The translations under genes were made by a program, and so were the position numbers. Source: Lanius collurio (lineage: Eukaryota; Chordata; Aves; Passeriformes; Laniidae). Taken from it: DNA of 64,000 nucleotides. Location of the stretch: the NCBI GenBank assembly GCA_020086605.1, contig JACBWW010000046.1:4949811-5013810 (forward strand), in the 5' to 3' direction. The notes under the pieces are model-generated. The model made no database searches and was not told where the DNA came from. It saw nothing but the letters and a program-made list of their open reading frames with translations. Positions 13,701-27,300 of the stretch are shown here, in pieces. The stretch's first letter is position 1. Each line of letters opens with the position of its first letter.

Positions 13701-16132
13701 CCTCCTGCACAGCTTAAAACCTATGAGGCCCCTCCCACGTGGTTGTAAAGCCCTTGGAATAAGGTATTGTACACTGGACTGGTGCAAAAATGTGCATGTA
13801 TCCATGAACATCTGCACACAGGTTTATAGCAGCACAATCTCGAACATTTGGGCCATAGAGCAGATAAATCAAACAAGCAGCTCTTCCCAAGAAAAATTAA
13901 ATTTTTTGCGTTGAGAAAATGAAGCAGAAGGGACATTTTCTGGGGCAACATGCCAGCTGTAACCTACTGAGTTGTATATTGATGTAAGTTGTATATTGAT
14001 GAAAGGAGGTTGAAGATTATTTTAGCACAGTGCAGCACTAACAAGTTCTTCCAGCCCTGCCGGAGCATTGCAGTGCTCACCAGCTGACCAGCCACCTCCT
14101 CACACCCACACTGCTCTCACTCTTTGGAGTTTTTTGATGTTTAATAAACCAAGAGTGTGAAATTGGACTAATCACAATCCTCATGCTCAGCCTTGTACAA
14201 GAGGATTAGCTTTGATAAGCCCATCCAAATCCAGCTGTATGCCTCTCACCCCACTCACTCCAAAGCACAGTGACCTGGAGGTTTTCAAAAGGACTGGAGG
14301 GAAACACCAAACCTGGAGAGACTGAAGCTACCAGAGCACCCACACCAGTGGCCTCTTCCACATGTTATGTTTGGCTTAGGACCTTCCCACATTTGGCAGT
14401 GACATGGGGAATAGAACCACCTCACTGTGACCTAACCCCATCCCTCACACAGCCACGGCCACCACAGCACAGCCTCCAGCAGCAGGAGCCCATGGGCAGG
14501 CAGGGACACACTGTGCTCACTACCAGCCTCAGCTTTGCTTTGTGCTTGTTTGCTTCTCACAAAGCAAGTCAGCCTGACCCAAAGCAGATGATTGCTCTTC
14601 ACTTGCCTCTAAAAGGGAAAGCTTTCCCTTGAAGAAAAAAACCCTAAATGTGAAAAATTAGGATCCAGTAGGAAGGTAGTATAGGCAGGGGCTTCTGTCA
14701 GCTCCTTACAGTGACAGACTGCAAAGCACCCCATGTCAACAAACACAAAGAAAGACGTAATTTCTTTGTTACACTTGATGACACTGAATAAGAGAGCATT
14801 TCTCTCTCCTGTGCCTATTAGACATGCACAGCCCACATTGAACTGTCTCTTACGCAGCAAATCCTTGGCCCACACCTTTGCCAACAGAATGAACTCCTCC
14901 TTTACTGCTTCCCTGTGTCTCTTCAGGGATAGGTGACTGTTTCAACTTGCCCACCCTTCCCACAGTTAAAGAATGCAGAATGAAACTTGTCTCTCAAGAA
15001 CATCAAAGGACATTAGGTTTACAAAGCACCCGGTGAGCAACCGATTTACTTTCCCCAAAAAAAGAGCAAATTAACAAACAAACTGATTTCCAAGACGGGC
15101 TGTCTTTGATTTTTAACACCATAAATGCTAATTTCAGCAATAGCTGTTTGATCAATCACATGCCCAGTCCTGCTTTTCTCACATCCCAGAACAGTCCGTG
15201 ACTGAGTTCATTGATTGTTTCCAAAATGAGTGCTGCAGTAGGTCTGGTACCTTGTGTGTACTCAATGCCTTATTTGTACATCTCACATCCCAGACTCCAT
15301 ATATGAATAAGCCAGAGGCAGCTTTCCATTCTCTGATTTTACCTTACAGATCCTCTTGTTTTGGCAGCTGTTGTGCCTGAACTTCTCTCCCCAGGCAGTC
15401 TATAAGCACATCAATCCAGACTTGCCATCGCTCCTGTAATTTGCTATGCCAACAAAATTGTAAACAGGCTGCATGGCCAGTCTGGATCACCAAGCAATTT
15501 AGTTCACAATTAGAGGCTGCACTACAGCTGAGAATCCAGCAAACCCTTTCACTTACAATTACCGTGTCAGTTGTTTTACGGAGTGCCACGGGTTAATTCC
15601 ACATTAACTTTTGTGTTTTGAGAAAAAAGTATAAAGACAGCACTTTGTATTTCCCTGGGCACAGCCCAACAGCTTTAGACTCACACATGCCCCCCATGCA
15701 GTCGGGAGTCAGCAGGAGCATGAGCTACATGCCGGCATGGCCATGGCTGAGGGCACAACTGCCTGCTGTCTCTGAGCGGGGTGACATGACAGGGATCCCA
15801 TCCCATCCTGCTGCAAACAACCAGCTGCTGCCAGGTAACGAGTCACTCTGCTTTGCAGTCACCTGAGATAGCCTGGAAGGCTTCAAACAGGTGGGTGATC
15901 ATCTGGGTCAACTTTTTAAAATGTCATCACAGCTAATGAGGGTCTAGGAAGAGCAATGTTAAAACTGCAGGCAGAAAGTACTACCTGAAGTGACTACAAC
16001 AGGTAGTATTAGCTGCTTCTTACATTCATCCCATACAAAACCTGCAAGACCAGCTCTTCCATGATGGTAAACCTGTTCTGAACTCATACTGGCACATGTG
16101 GGTTAAAGTGGGATGCGTTTATGGTGGAGATT
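10738..16132. other. Noncoding region, no gene recognised
   Basis: Open frames are short and lack any recognisable protein signature. It includes a T-rich run near 13297-13310, a short direct repeat (13969-13998) and an 18-bp perfect palindrome at 14613-14630. Confidence 0.6.
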
Positions 16133-16277
16133 TATTGGACTAGCTCAGTTGGATAGAGCATGGTGCTTATAGTGCAAGGTTGAGGGTTCAATCCCTGTAT
16201 GGGCCATTCACCTAACAGCTGGACTCTATGATCCTTGTGGGCCCCTTCCAACTCAGAATATTCTATGATTCTGTGAT
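16133..16277 (+). mobile_element. TguSINE1-like SINE (tRNA-Ile head, CR1-type tail)
   Basis: The head resembles tRNA-Ile and keeps an internal RNA polymerase III promoter: A box TAGCTCAGTTGG at 16141-16152 and B box GGTTCAATCCC at 16185-16195, followed by a degenerate acceptor stem. The second half is a CR1 3' end, with CCTTCCAACTCAGAATATTC and the terminal ATTCTATGATTCTGTGAT. A tRNA-Ile head joined to a CR1 tail is the structure of the songbird SINE TguSINE1, which is mobilised by CR1 machinery. It is the best single clue that the species is a passerine. Confidence 0.85.
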
Positions 16278-17887
16278 CTCTCCTTCTCCTCCTTACATGT
16301 ACACTGGCTGGCAGAGCTGACTCCCACTTAGAAGCAGGTGTGAACTTGCTGATAAACTGCTTTGTCAGTTTGCTGCAACAGAAGGTTCTGGCAAAATGAT
16401 CTGTTTCTGTTTTGTCCAAAGATTTCCCTTGAGTTTTCTCAGTTTGGAGAGGTTCTCACAGGACACAGCCCTCGCACCACAGGCTTCTCCAGAGCCTGCC
16501 CCCAGAGCTCCTCACAACCCCTGCTGGAGAGACCTCTGCCACTGACGCTCCACTTGGCCCAAAAAATATTACACTGGAGGAATTTTGGCAGCCTGATGTT
16601 TATGGAATGTGTGAAATCCAGCTCCCAGCCCTCTGCACAGGGGCCAGCACCCAAAGCACAGGCTGGGCCCAGGCTGCAAAGCTGCAGGAAGGGCAATTTC
16701 CCTGTTCTGCTGCCCTGAAGCAAGGGAACACATTTACACTCACTCCTTTGTCTCAGTGCAGACCCAAAACATTTTTGATCTAGTTTTTAAAAGCCAAGGG
16801 GGAAAAAATAAAATAAAGACTTCCTTCTTCATTCTTATTTCTCATAACACAGCTTCTAAAATTCCCTGCAACTGATGGGTTTGGAAACCTGTGGTTTGCA
16901 TTAGCAGCTAGACCAGGCTTAAATCTGAGCAAAGATCATCCATATTCAGAGTATTCAACAGCCCTCCAGCCCCTCACCAGGCCTAATGAAGTGAAATGAA
17001 AGAAAAATAATGAGCTTTGTCCTCACTGCCAAAGGAAAAGGCAGCTGGAAATGTGTAGGGGCTTGATATGAATTGAACATGATTAAGTATGTGATAACCA
17101 CTGTTCTGAAGAAAATGGCGCTGTTTATACCTAAGGAGCCCCCAGCAGTCCCTTGTCATTAGAGCCATTTAGCTACTTTAATTGCCTCTAAAAGCCACCC
17201 AGAGCAGATTGCTTTCATGCTCTTTCCATTTTAAAACCAGGCACAGAAATATATAAGCACTAACCTGCATCCATTTGGGTAATGGGGATTCAGGGGAGGG
17301 AGCTGGACAGGTATTTCATAGGGAAGGGCTTGGTATTTGATCCACCGGGCGATGGGACTGTGGGACGTGTGGGCACACGCAGGGTGATGTCACAGTGATA
17401 TGCGTGGGCACAGCTGATCCTGGAAGATGGCCACCACAGCCCACAGGTGGGCTACAGAACTCTGGTCCCACCACCCACTCCCAGTTTGGCTCCCAGCAAA
17501 GAGCAAAAGGATGTGTCACAGCAAGGCTGACAAGTGAGGCACAGCCTATCATGATCCTTCATGGGGTTCTCAGTGACATGCAGTGCCCTGAATTTGTGTC
17601 TGCCCACTTATAAAAAAAACAGCAATTGAATTCTAAATTAACAAATTTTTTTCTGTATTCTTCATTGATTCACAAAATTGAAAACACTATCTTCCTCTCC
17701 TTCATATTAACTACATTAATGGCTCACAGTTTCTTAGGAGACAATTCCCAACTCAGTTCTGGCAATGGAGCAAGACTGGAATCTGGCCTAAGCTATTCTG
17801 CTAGGAAAGACCAACTGGAGCTGTTCTGGAGAGAATAAAATGTCTCCTCTCTTCCTTGGGGAAGAAGAGTATTTCAGAAGGACCTTT
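16278..17887. other. Noncoding region downstream of HEPH
   Basis: Nothing recognisable as coding or as an RNA gene. It lies just beyond the probable HEPH 3' end. Confidence 0.5.
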
Positions 17888-17893
17888 TTTAAT
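17888..17893 (-). terminator. Possible HEPH polyadenylation signal (ATTAAA)
   Basis: ATTAAA on the minus strand, about 225 bases after the HEPH stop codon. This is the common variant of AATAAA. Weak evidence on its own; it would give a short 3' UTR. Confidence 0.3.
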
Positions 17894-18117
17894 CATTACT
17901 TGTCTTCAGTCAGTTCAAAGGGTCCTTGGATCTCTCCTGGATGGATATTTTCTTTACAGCAGGTTGAGGAGAATACATGAAGAGGTCAGGGCTCCAGCTT
18001 TCCTTCTCAGCTTCTAGAAGTACAGTGCACAATTGAAATGATGCCCCAAAATCTTTACTGTGGACAAGGATCCAGCCTCTGCTCCAAGTACACAGCCCAA
18101 TGTTTGTACATTGTGTT

Positions 18118-18356
18118 TCAGAGACCAGAATTCTTTTGAGACATGAGTTTGAATCCGTCATCCAGGATGGACCTCCGATTGCGTCGTAACCTCTTTTGCC
18201 TCTCGAGATGAATGACTGCTGCCAGGAGGACACCAGCAGCCAGGAGCAGCAGGACTCCTACAACAGCCAGAGAGATGACTGTGGCCTCTATCTGCTCTTG
18301 TGTCACCTTAGATCCAAAAAGCATCATCTTCTGAGACTCATTGTCATGTGACAACC
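18118..18356 (-). CDS. HEPH: HEPH coding exon 20: membrane helix, cytoplasmic tail, stop
   Basis: Encodes residues 1075-1153. A 27-residue hydrophobic helix ([20 protein letters not shown] and onward, 1099-1125) is followed by a basic tail ([19 protein letters not shown]) of the mammalian hephaestin type and a TGA stop. The acceptor is TCTCTCAG. Confidence 0.95.
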
Positions 18357-21300
18357 CTGAGAGACAACCAGAAAGGTATTTTCAACAAGAGCCAGCAATA
18401 CCACAACTGAAACATTGCAAGAAATACAACAAAGGAGCAAAAGAAAAACCTGATGCAATCAAAGTGGAGGAACCACCATCCCTGGAAGTGTTCAAAAGAT
18501 GTGTAGACACGGAGCTTAGAAACACGTTTCAGTGGTAGACATGGGGGTCCACCACAACAATTGCTGAATTAATGGTCAGACTCAATGATCTTAGAGGTCT
18601 TTTCCAACCTCAATGATTCAATGACTCAAAGGAGGCTCCAGTGCCATCCATCTGTCAGACCCTCATCCCTGAGCCCACACAGAGATCTGAGATGGATGGT
18701 TCCTTCCTAACCTGCTCCACCCCAGAACCTGACAGCCAGCCACTTCTGTCCCCAGCCCAGAGATGAGAACAAGTGTCCAGGCTGGGTGTTTCAGTGGACT
18801 CCCCCTGAGCCCTCCCCACCCCCAGCCGGGTCCCTGCCATGTGACTCTGAGATAGCTGGGTCGGTCTAATGTTCAAGCAGCCCAGGCTCTGATCTGGTTG
18901 GTTGTTTATCCCAGCTCTGCCCCTGGTATCCCCTTTCCCTCCTCTCTGTGACAAAACCAACGGGACACAAAGCCTCGCTCTCTTACCCCAGCTGACTCTC
19001 ACCCAAGGTCAGTGCTCTGTCTCTCAGGACAGAGGGAATAAATGACTTAACATCATAAAGGGGGTTTGAGCTATATTTCTCTACTTCTGCTTCTGGTGGG
19101 TAGCTGTCAACTAACACTGGCTTAAAGTGGGGCTGCACAGTCGAGGGATATTTAGGTGGTCTGTAAATGGTTTAAGATATTCCAAGGCATAAAGAGGCAA
19201 GCCTACTACAGAAATTAAGCAGTGTATAAAGCTATTCAACTACCAGAGCTGGGGCTGCTGCAAGTTCCCCCAGTCCACACTCCCTGTGCCCGTGGCTGCT
19301 GTCCTACACACCACTGAGTGCACTCGCTTGGCCATGCCCATGGTGAGCCACCAAGACCCTGAGCTTGCTTGTGCCTCCACATAAAGGCAGCAGCCACCTC
19401 CTGAGAAAAGGGGCTGTTTGCTCAGGCAACAACTATTGCCCAAGGTTTCTGCCTGGTGAGCATACACAAACTGTTATCTCCATATGGTATAAAACCAAAA
19501 TATTTAATATTGCCACTACTGCTCTCACACATTTCCTACTCCTCTTCTGGTATGCCCATGTTGAGTGAGGAAAATGCTGGGGAGAAAATGACTGAAATAA
19601 CAGTGGAGAAAGACCGCTGGGATGTAGTTAGGTGGCTGCATTTGCAGCTGGCCTGAACTGGCTCTCAAATCAGCTCGGCTGAATTTCTTCACAGCAGCTG
19701 GAAAATGGGAGTTGTGAAGAAAGATGAAAAATCGGGAAAATAAACCACCAATGTATGTTACTCAGACTTCTACTACAGAAAATTTCAAAGGGATCAATCT
19801 ACTATTCCCCTTCTCCCTGTGCAGCTCAACCAAATGTCTTCTCACATCTGTTCTTTACAACACCTAAAAACTCCAGGCACATGCTTGGGCTCTTTTCTGG
19901 GGAAACATGAGAGCAGAAGGCAGATGTGCATGTTTGCATGCTGACTCCATCCCTTCAGCTTGTAGAGATGATTATGAAACTTCCCTAAACCACAGAGTCA
20001 CTGACAGTCCAGATAGGCAGGACAATCCATTCCAGGCACCATCCTCCAAATCTCTGGTCACACTCCAAGTCTGAATCCATACATAGCAGGCACAACAGGG
20101 TGCGAGGTCACTAACCTTTTTCACCTAACATAGGCAAGCAAGCCTAACCAGCCCAACTTCCTTATTTCTATCACCAGAGGACAGACTGGTGCCCTCCCTG
20201 TTATCTGCTGAAGCAACGCCTCACACTGAGGCACTGCCAGGCTGCAGGCACTGCCTTTCCCTCCCCTTGCACAGATCCAAATCTCTGTGTTGCTCAGGGA
20301 TCTGCCCCCTCCCCTTCCCACAGACAGGGTTTGGCAGTGCTGTACACACCATACCTGGGGTGACACTCACGACTTCCAGCTCCGACTCTGAAAGGAAACA
20401 AAAGGAAGGTAAGAAGGTGTTGGGCTGAGCAGGCAAAGCCCAAAACATGGCAAGGATGAGATCCAGAGGCAGCATGGTTTTCCAGGACTAGGAAGCTGTC
20501 CTTTGTCCTGTCAATGTTTTCCCTCTCTACATGAGACAAGAGAAATTTTCTATCACCTGCTTGAGAGACAGCCCCAGTCCCAGTGCACAACCCTTTCCAG
20601 CCTCCAAAAGAAAAGTGCTGATGGAGAAACAGAGATGGGCCCTGACACCGGGCAGGCACTGGTCACCCACAGCTGAAGCACTGGGGCATTCACTGTTTTG
20701 TTAATAAATCTAAAACCACATCACTGTGTGGACTCCATTGCAGCCAAACCCAGTACTGAGTGTCACTCACCTCTGAGCACCTTCCAGGTCTTAGTAAGAG
20801 CAATTACTGGCTGAGAGCTGAACATCACAATTCAGACACAAGCTAAAAACCAAACTCAGAGGAACAACACACATAATGTAAACTCCAGAAAACAATTTGT
20901 TATTAACTCCAGCTCCAGGTATTACCATATTTAAAGGGAACGTCATAATTTAGTAACACTTAAGTAATTATCTGCTCCATAAACTGGCTTTTTATAGTAT
21001 GTAAGAGAGGTGAGCTACAAACACTCAGAATTCACAGCAGTAGCAGGAAGTGTTGCTGCATGTTTTATGGTGACAGCTCCCTACCTGTTCTAGGCAGGAC
21101 AGTGAAGAGGATCTCCATCCCAGCATGGATATGGTCAGACACATGGCAGTGAAGCAGCCATGTCCCAGGGTTCCCAACCAGCATCTCCACCATTTCAAAG
21201 GTCCCAGGGAACAGATCCACAACATCTGCTCTGTAGCTTTTGCCATTCTGTCAGAGGAGGGAGGCCATTAGCTGCAGTGCTCACTCATCTTCTCAGGAAG

Positions 21301-24300
21301 AAAATTCTGACAGTGTTGCTGGGGACCACTTCAGTTTTTTAAAGCTCAAAAAAAAAAGCTTTCAAAAAGCAGCTCTAGGGCTGCAGCTTGGAAAGCAAAC
21401 AATCTGGTTATGCCTAACCCTAACAAGGATTAAGCTGGAATCTCAGCACAACACAGAGGCTCAGGGAGTCAGACTGGGATGTATAAAACCACATCCCTTT
21501 CCTAGCTGGATGAAACTGCTGCGGAGTCATTAAAAAACATTCAAATACAAAGTCAAGTTAAAAGTGTTGATATCAGTAGGCAGTACCTGCTTTACCATCA
21601 GCAGATATTTTTACCTTGTATATGAAGGTCTCAGCATGGAAATGGACTGTGTGTACATCAATCTCGTGACCCATTCCCAGCAGGTACCAGCTCACCCACT
21701 CTCCCTGGTACATGATCAGCCCAGGCAAGTTGGCATAGAGCCTGCCATTGATTGCTGTGCAGGGAATAACATGGAGGGGAACAGGCTGTTAGTGACGTTG
21801 TACGGGTGCTGCACCTCCTCAGAGGAAGGTGGCAGATAAGAGGTTATAAAGCTCATACAGCACCCAGTGTATCAGCAGTTAGTGTCCCCCACAGAACAGT
21901 CCCCCCAGCTCAGCTACTCATCCACTATGTTCACAGCCAGGAAAAGTGACTTGCACTCAAGGCCATGCTGTAGCTCAGCTCAAAAAAGATCTCAAAAACT
22001 ACCTTTGCTGAAAACCTGCAGTCAGCCAGCAGAAGTGGTTGCTTCTAGAAGTCAAAATGCACAAAAATGGCCTTTTCAGCCCAATGATGGAGAAACATGT
22101 ATATACCTACATACATATATAAATGTTTGAGCAATTTCCTTGATGAACACTGAAAAGGGGTAAATCCTGCCAGTGGGCAGCCCTGTGGTGCTGTGCCTCA
22201 GGCTAGCCACACACATCACATTCCAACCACTTGTAAAATCACTGCATGGCAGGACTTTATCTCTCACGTAGCACAGCTGGAAGGAATCCTGCTGTCACTG
22301 CACAGGCAGGAAACGAATTGGAACAGGGGTGGGCTGACTGCCATGGCACACACACAGACTTTTATGCTCAGACAACAACAGAGGGAATAAGATGGAAAGA
22401 GGCAGGATGTGAGGGCAGATCATCAGGGTTTCACTCCCAGCTCTGCCCTGGGTAGTTTGTGTAGCCTAAAACAAGTATCCAACCTCAGCACACTGGTTCT
22501 GCTAGGTGGAATACTGGGTTAACAATTACATGTTCATGGACGTGTATTTGGAGAGTCTTTATCTCACCCATACAAAACCAGTAGTAATGACAGTACACAA
22601 AATGCAACTCCTCACTATTCTTATCTCCACAACTGTCAAGGGACCTGTTTTGCTGAGGGTATTTTAGACAGATCCAGAAATAATATGGACAGAAACTAAC
22701 CTAAATAACACACTAATTTAAACAAATGTGTTCATCCTTCTATGACAGAAATAGCTTTTTGATAATCAGCTAAAACAACTGAGCCACATCTTGCAGCCAT
22801 ATAGCTAAGAAAATTTAAGTCTAACATACTCTGATGGTCCCCGAGACAAACAGAATTAAGCTTGTCTGACAAACATTTCATGTTTGCTTTTATTTCCTTT
22901 TCTGAGTCACTCAGACACATCAGAGATTAACCTCTCTGGCCTGGATGTTACCCTTCCTCCTTACAGGGACAGCCACAATGACCAGCCTTTACTGCAGATC
23001 AAAGATTTGGGCTGTAGGTGCACTGCAATATTGAGAACAGACAGTTTAATTCTGCTAGTGCCACTGATAATGGAAAAGGATGAGGATATTCACCTCAAGT
23101 CAGGCTCCTTACTTAGAAAGGTGGTAGATTCAACACCAACATTACCGTGCATTTTGTTGCTTTCCACAAATTTCTCGTCCAGCAGGTTGATCTCCTTGTG
23201 ATTTCCCTTACTGAAACGTTCCACATTCTCCTCCAAGTACCAGGACTGATTTTCATCAAAAACCAGGAAGAGCAGAGCAAACTCCCTCTTTATATCCTTC
23301 CTGGTCCCACTGGATCGCAGGGCCCCTCTCCGGCAGACCTTCAGGGGCCCGATCAGCCCACTGTACATATCCTAATCAGAAGGAAGGAGAGCTCTGAGGC
23401 AAGGATCTTCTCACCCTCCTTTTAAGCAGTTTTTTGCCTTTCAGCCATCATTTTCTATTCCCACATCACCCCACTTAAAATAACCAGTACTGCCACACAA
23501 GTATTCTTGCTGGAGAGCACCAGCCACTAAAGTACAGGAACAGGAACTATATGTGCTCTTCTAAATGCAAATCCAAAAGTCATAAATATGGATGGTATCA
23601 AAATATTCTCCACTCTGTGACTGCAAAAACATCTGCAACTTGAGATAAAAAGGCCATTATTTCTGGATTGAATGTGATGGTTTATTGCAGGATCCTCCAG
23701 GTTGTTGCCCTGTGAAATCAGTGCTACAATTCCAGCAACGGTAAAATCTGCCTGCTTTATTCATGAGGTTTATTTTGGACAATTTATGCCTTTCTAATTA
23801 GCCCTATGGCTATCACCAGTAGAAACCATGACCAACTGGGAGATGTCCTAATATCCTACAAATAACTGGAGGAAGGTTAGTAGCAAGGAAAGATGGTGGA
23901 ATTGTTTTACGAAGGTTTGTTAGGATAAAATAAGGACAAACAACAGGACAAATTCAGAAGACTTCCTCTCCAAGGAGGAGACTCGACATGTTACCAGGTG
24001 ATTCTTCCACCTCTTGGCTGGGCCAAGCTCTAAATTGTACCCAACTCACATTGTTTTCTAAACGGGGTTAAAAAGTGGTCTAATTAGGCTTTCCTGGTTA
24101 TAACTTCTGTTTTACCTTTACTGGATCCACCGTGGAATAGTAGATCCAAGGAACACAGGCTGAATCATTTGGTCCTGGACCAGATCTCTCGGGAACTTCC
24201 CACCGGTATGTCACAATGTCGCCTGAGGGACACAGCAGCACCACACATCAGGTGATACAGCCACTCACTAAGCAGCAGCAAAACCAAATGGAAAAAGAAA

Positions 24301-27300
24301 ATCCTGTCTCCAAAGCCTGAATCCAATTCTCCATTTGTCAGATATGGCATCTGCCTTCCCCAAACACAAAGCAGCTCCCCTCTCAGAGCAAGATGGAGGG
24401 GTCACAGGATGGACACACTGTCTGGTACCAGCACAATGCAGCTTTATCTGCTGCTTTCGAGACTGGGCCTGACCATGGAGATGACCATGGAATGACCACG
24501 GAAGCTCATTCAGATGATTCTTTCTTCTCTTTGAAGTGAATTTATGATGCTGATTCAAATTGGGTATTAAAATCACCCATTTTCATATTAGCAGCCATTT
24601 CATAAAGACAGGATCTGGCTGACAGCCTGACTATGGCTTGGACAGTCTGGGCAAGTTGGAGGGGACCAAAAATTAAATACAATTGCATCTGAGACAAAGG
24701 GGCCATTTCAGTCAGATCCCAGCAAGTAATTGTGTGTTTCTCCTATTTCATACTATCTTCATACTATTGTGCTCATGCATCCCAAAGAAGAGGCTTCCCC
24801 GTCCCAGGACTGGCTGAGCTGTCACCTGCCACCACCTTCCCCTTCTCACACAGGGACCACATTCAATGGTGGGGGATAAGGCTGCACACAAAAGAATGTC
24901 CTACACATGTCCCAGATGGCTACCATACCCATACAAATGGTATCACTAAAACCATGCTGGACCTGAAAGATGAGCCACTGTTCAGTTCCAGCACTGTAAC
25001 AAAACCAGGACATCTGAGGCTGCTTAAGGAAACCAGTCTGGCTCTGGGCTTAAATCAGCTGTGCAAACCTATGCAGGAATGCAGCTAGAGACAAGGACCT
25101 ACCAGGGTTTGCCACTTGGGGATGTCCAGTCTGCTGCTCCAGCACCCCGTGTGCATGGATTGAGTAGGGCCGTGAGGCGTTGTTCTTGAACACGACATTG
25201 AGAATATCACCCACTTCCGCCCACAGAAAAGGGCCTTGAGACAGGAAGAATGTACTCTGAGACCAGCAAAATCCATCAGCTCATCTTCTGAGATATTCCC
25301 AGCCCTCTCTCAACATTTTCTCCCCAGAAATATTACCTTATAGTATTTATGAAGTTCCCCTTCCTCCTCTCTACCTCCCAAAAAGAGAATTCGATGTCAG
25401 TCCCAATCCAAGTCTTAGGAAACTAGACTGATTTTCACAATGGGTACAATGAAGGAGGTTACACATTTCAGCTGGGCCCAGCACAGCTAAGGTTTGATTT
25501 CTGAATACTGCTATGGTAAATGTCACATGTTGATCATCCATTGCTATTGATTACAAATAATATTCAACTGAGCCCGACAGTGTCACAAATCAGAGCTGCA
25601 TCCCATTTTGAGTGGCAGATTCTGCCTCAGCCTGGCTGCCCTGACACCACTTACAGCCTTGGGGTCATAACAGAGAGTTTTGTCTCCACAGATCTCCACT
25701 CATCACTGCAAAATGCTCCTCCACTGCCCAAGGCTGCCTGCTTTCACCCCAGAAGCATTTCTCACAGCTACAGATTTTCCCCTCCATTTCTCAGACCCCT
25801 CTCCAGAAGTCAGTGCTTGTTTCTGTTCCACAGTTGGAGAAATGCAGCTGTGAAACATGCTTTGCCCGAGCCATGACAGAACACTGGTGCAAAGGCAAGT
25901 GGGAAAGCCCAGACTTTCCTGCAAGCTGTGCACAGGACCCTTCTAACTTCTGTATCCAAAGCTGGCAGATGTGAGTAGGAGACAGTCCCAATTTCTCTGC
26001 ACTCAGACACACAGCAGATGCCTAAATATCCAGTGAGCTTTCAGATTACAGCTGTGAGCCACTGCAGCTTTAGAGCCCCAGTCCCATTGCTGTGTGAGAG
26101 GAAGGTGACACATCCTTACCCAGTATCCCTAGGTGTTCATCACCATTTATCCTGGCCTTGGGGGTTTGGAAAGTGCCATCCGTGTACTCCCTGTAAACTG
26201 CTTTCTTGTACCTGGAGCCGAGCAGTCCATTCTCGTTGTTCAGAAACACATCAGCATAGCTGAGAAATGCAGAACGAGTACTGAGATAACCAAAACCTCA
26301 TGGGGAACAAACAATTAACTTGTGTCAGGGGGTTCACAAGCTGGAGGGCCTTCCCAGAGCTGGCATGGGCTGCAAAGGAGAGTGTAATGACGTGGAGGGC
26401 TGTGCTCCCCCCAGCAGCACCACCAGCATATGCACCAGGTCACGGGGTGGCCAAGACACCCCACAGGCTCTACCAGGGTCTGCTGGGACACTGCCACAGG
26501 CTTCCCCAGAAGATGGGCTCTACCTCTCTGCAGAGTGGTTGTGCCGTTCCCTCTCCCAGCTGCGATCGGGCGCGTAGTCCCACACCACCTCCTCCGCCGC
26601 AACGTAGAACGTCCGCACTCCCGTGTACCGATGGGCAGACACAGTGCCCGCCTTGCCACACTTGGAAACGATGTAATGTTCCCTCATCCCAGACTGGTAG
26701 TGATTGCTTGTCTGGCAGTAGATCTCAAAAGTCCCTGAGGGAGGCAGGATGAACACGGAAATCAGTTGCTTTTGAAGATTCCAGGAAACTGCTGCTTCCC
26801 TGGCTGGTGTCAGTATGTGCTGGGTGTATCTCTGTGGTGTTTAGGGAGCTTGGTTGCCACAGGCCAAGGTTAAAAGGAGTCATTGGAGAAACCAAGCAGG
26901 AATGGCACAACAAAGTTCTATACACAAATCATCTCAGGAAGCTTTCTTACACAATAAGCACCTGAAGCACAGCTCACCCTGTAAGAGATCATACCATGCT
27001 AGAGAATCTGCCACAGGAGCAAATACCACAATGGGAGACCTCCGTCTGCCCAGTCAGCTGTGCAGGCACTCACCACTGTTATCAGGCTGCATGAAAGCAG
27101 TGGCAAATGTGTGGGGAAACAGATTGGCTGAATCTCTCCGCATCCCGTTCATCTGCATGGTGTTCCCCTGAAACACAGCTCCATGTACGTCTGCTTCACT
27201 GCCCAAGCCCAGGAGGTGCCAGGACACCTTGTCTCCTTCACATACGTTCAGCCCAGGCAAGTTACCAAACATAAGTCCATTGATGGCTGGAAAGGAGAAA

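Noticed and set aside
13969..13998. Short direct repeat GTTGTATATTGATG twice
   Set aside because: Only two 14-base copies with a 17-base period; too small to suggest a functional array.
16141..16210. Functional tRNA-Ile gene
   Set aside because: The promoter boxes are good, but the anticodon arm and acceptor stem are degenerate and the sequence continues into a CR1 tail, so it is a SINE head.
18005..18020. TTCTAGAA as a heat shock element near HEPH
   Set aside because: Only two GAA units, in the HEPH 3' UTR. At least three alternating units are normally needed, and such pairs occur by chance.
22081..22130. ATA/TACATA-rich stretch as a microsatellite or origin
   Set aside because: Short and imperfect; intronic low-complexity DNA with no further features.
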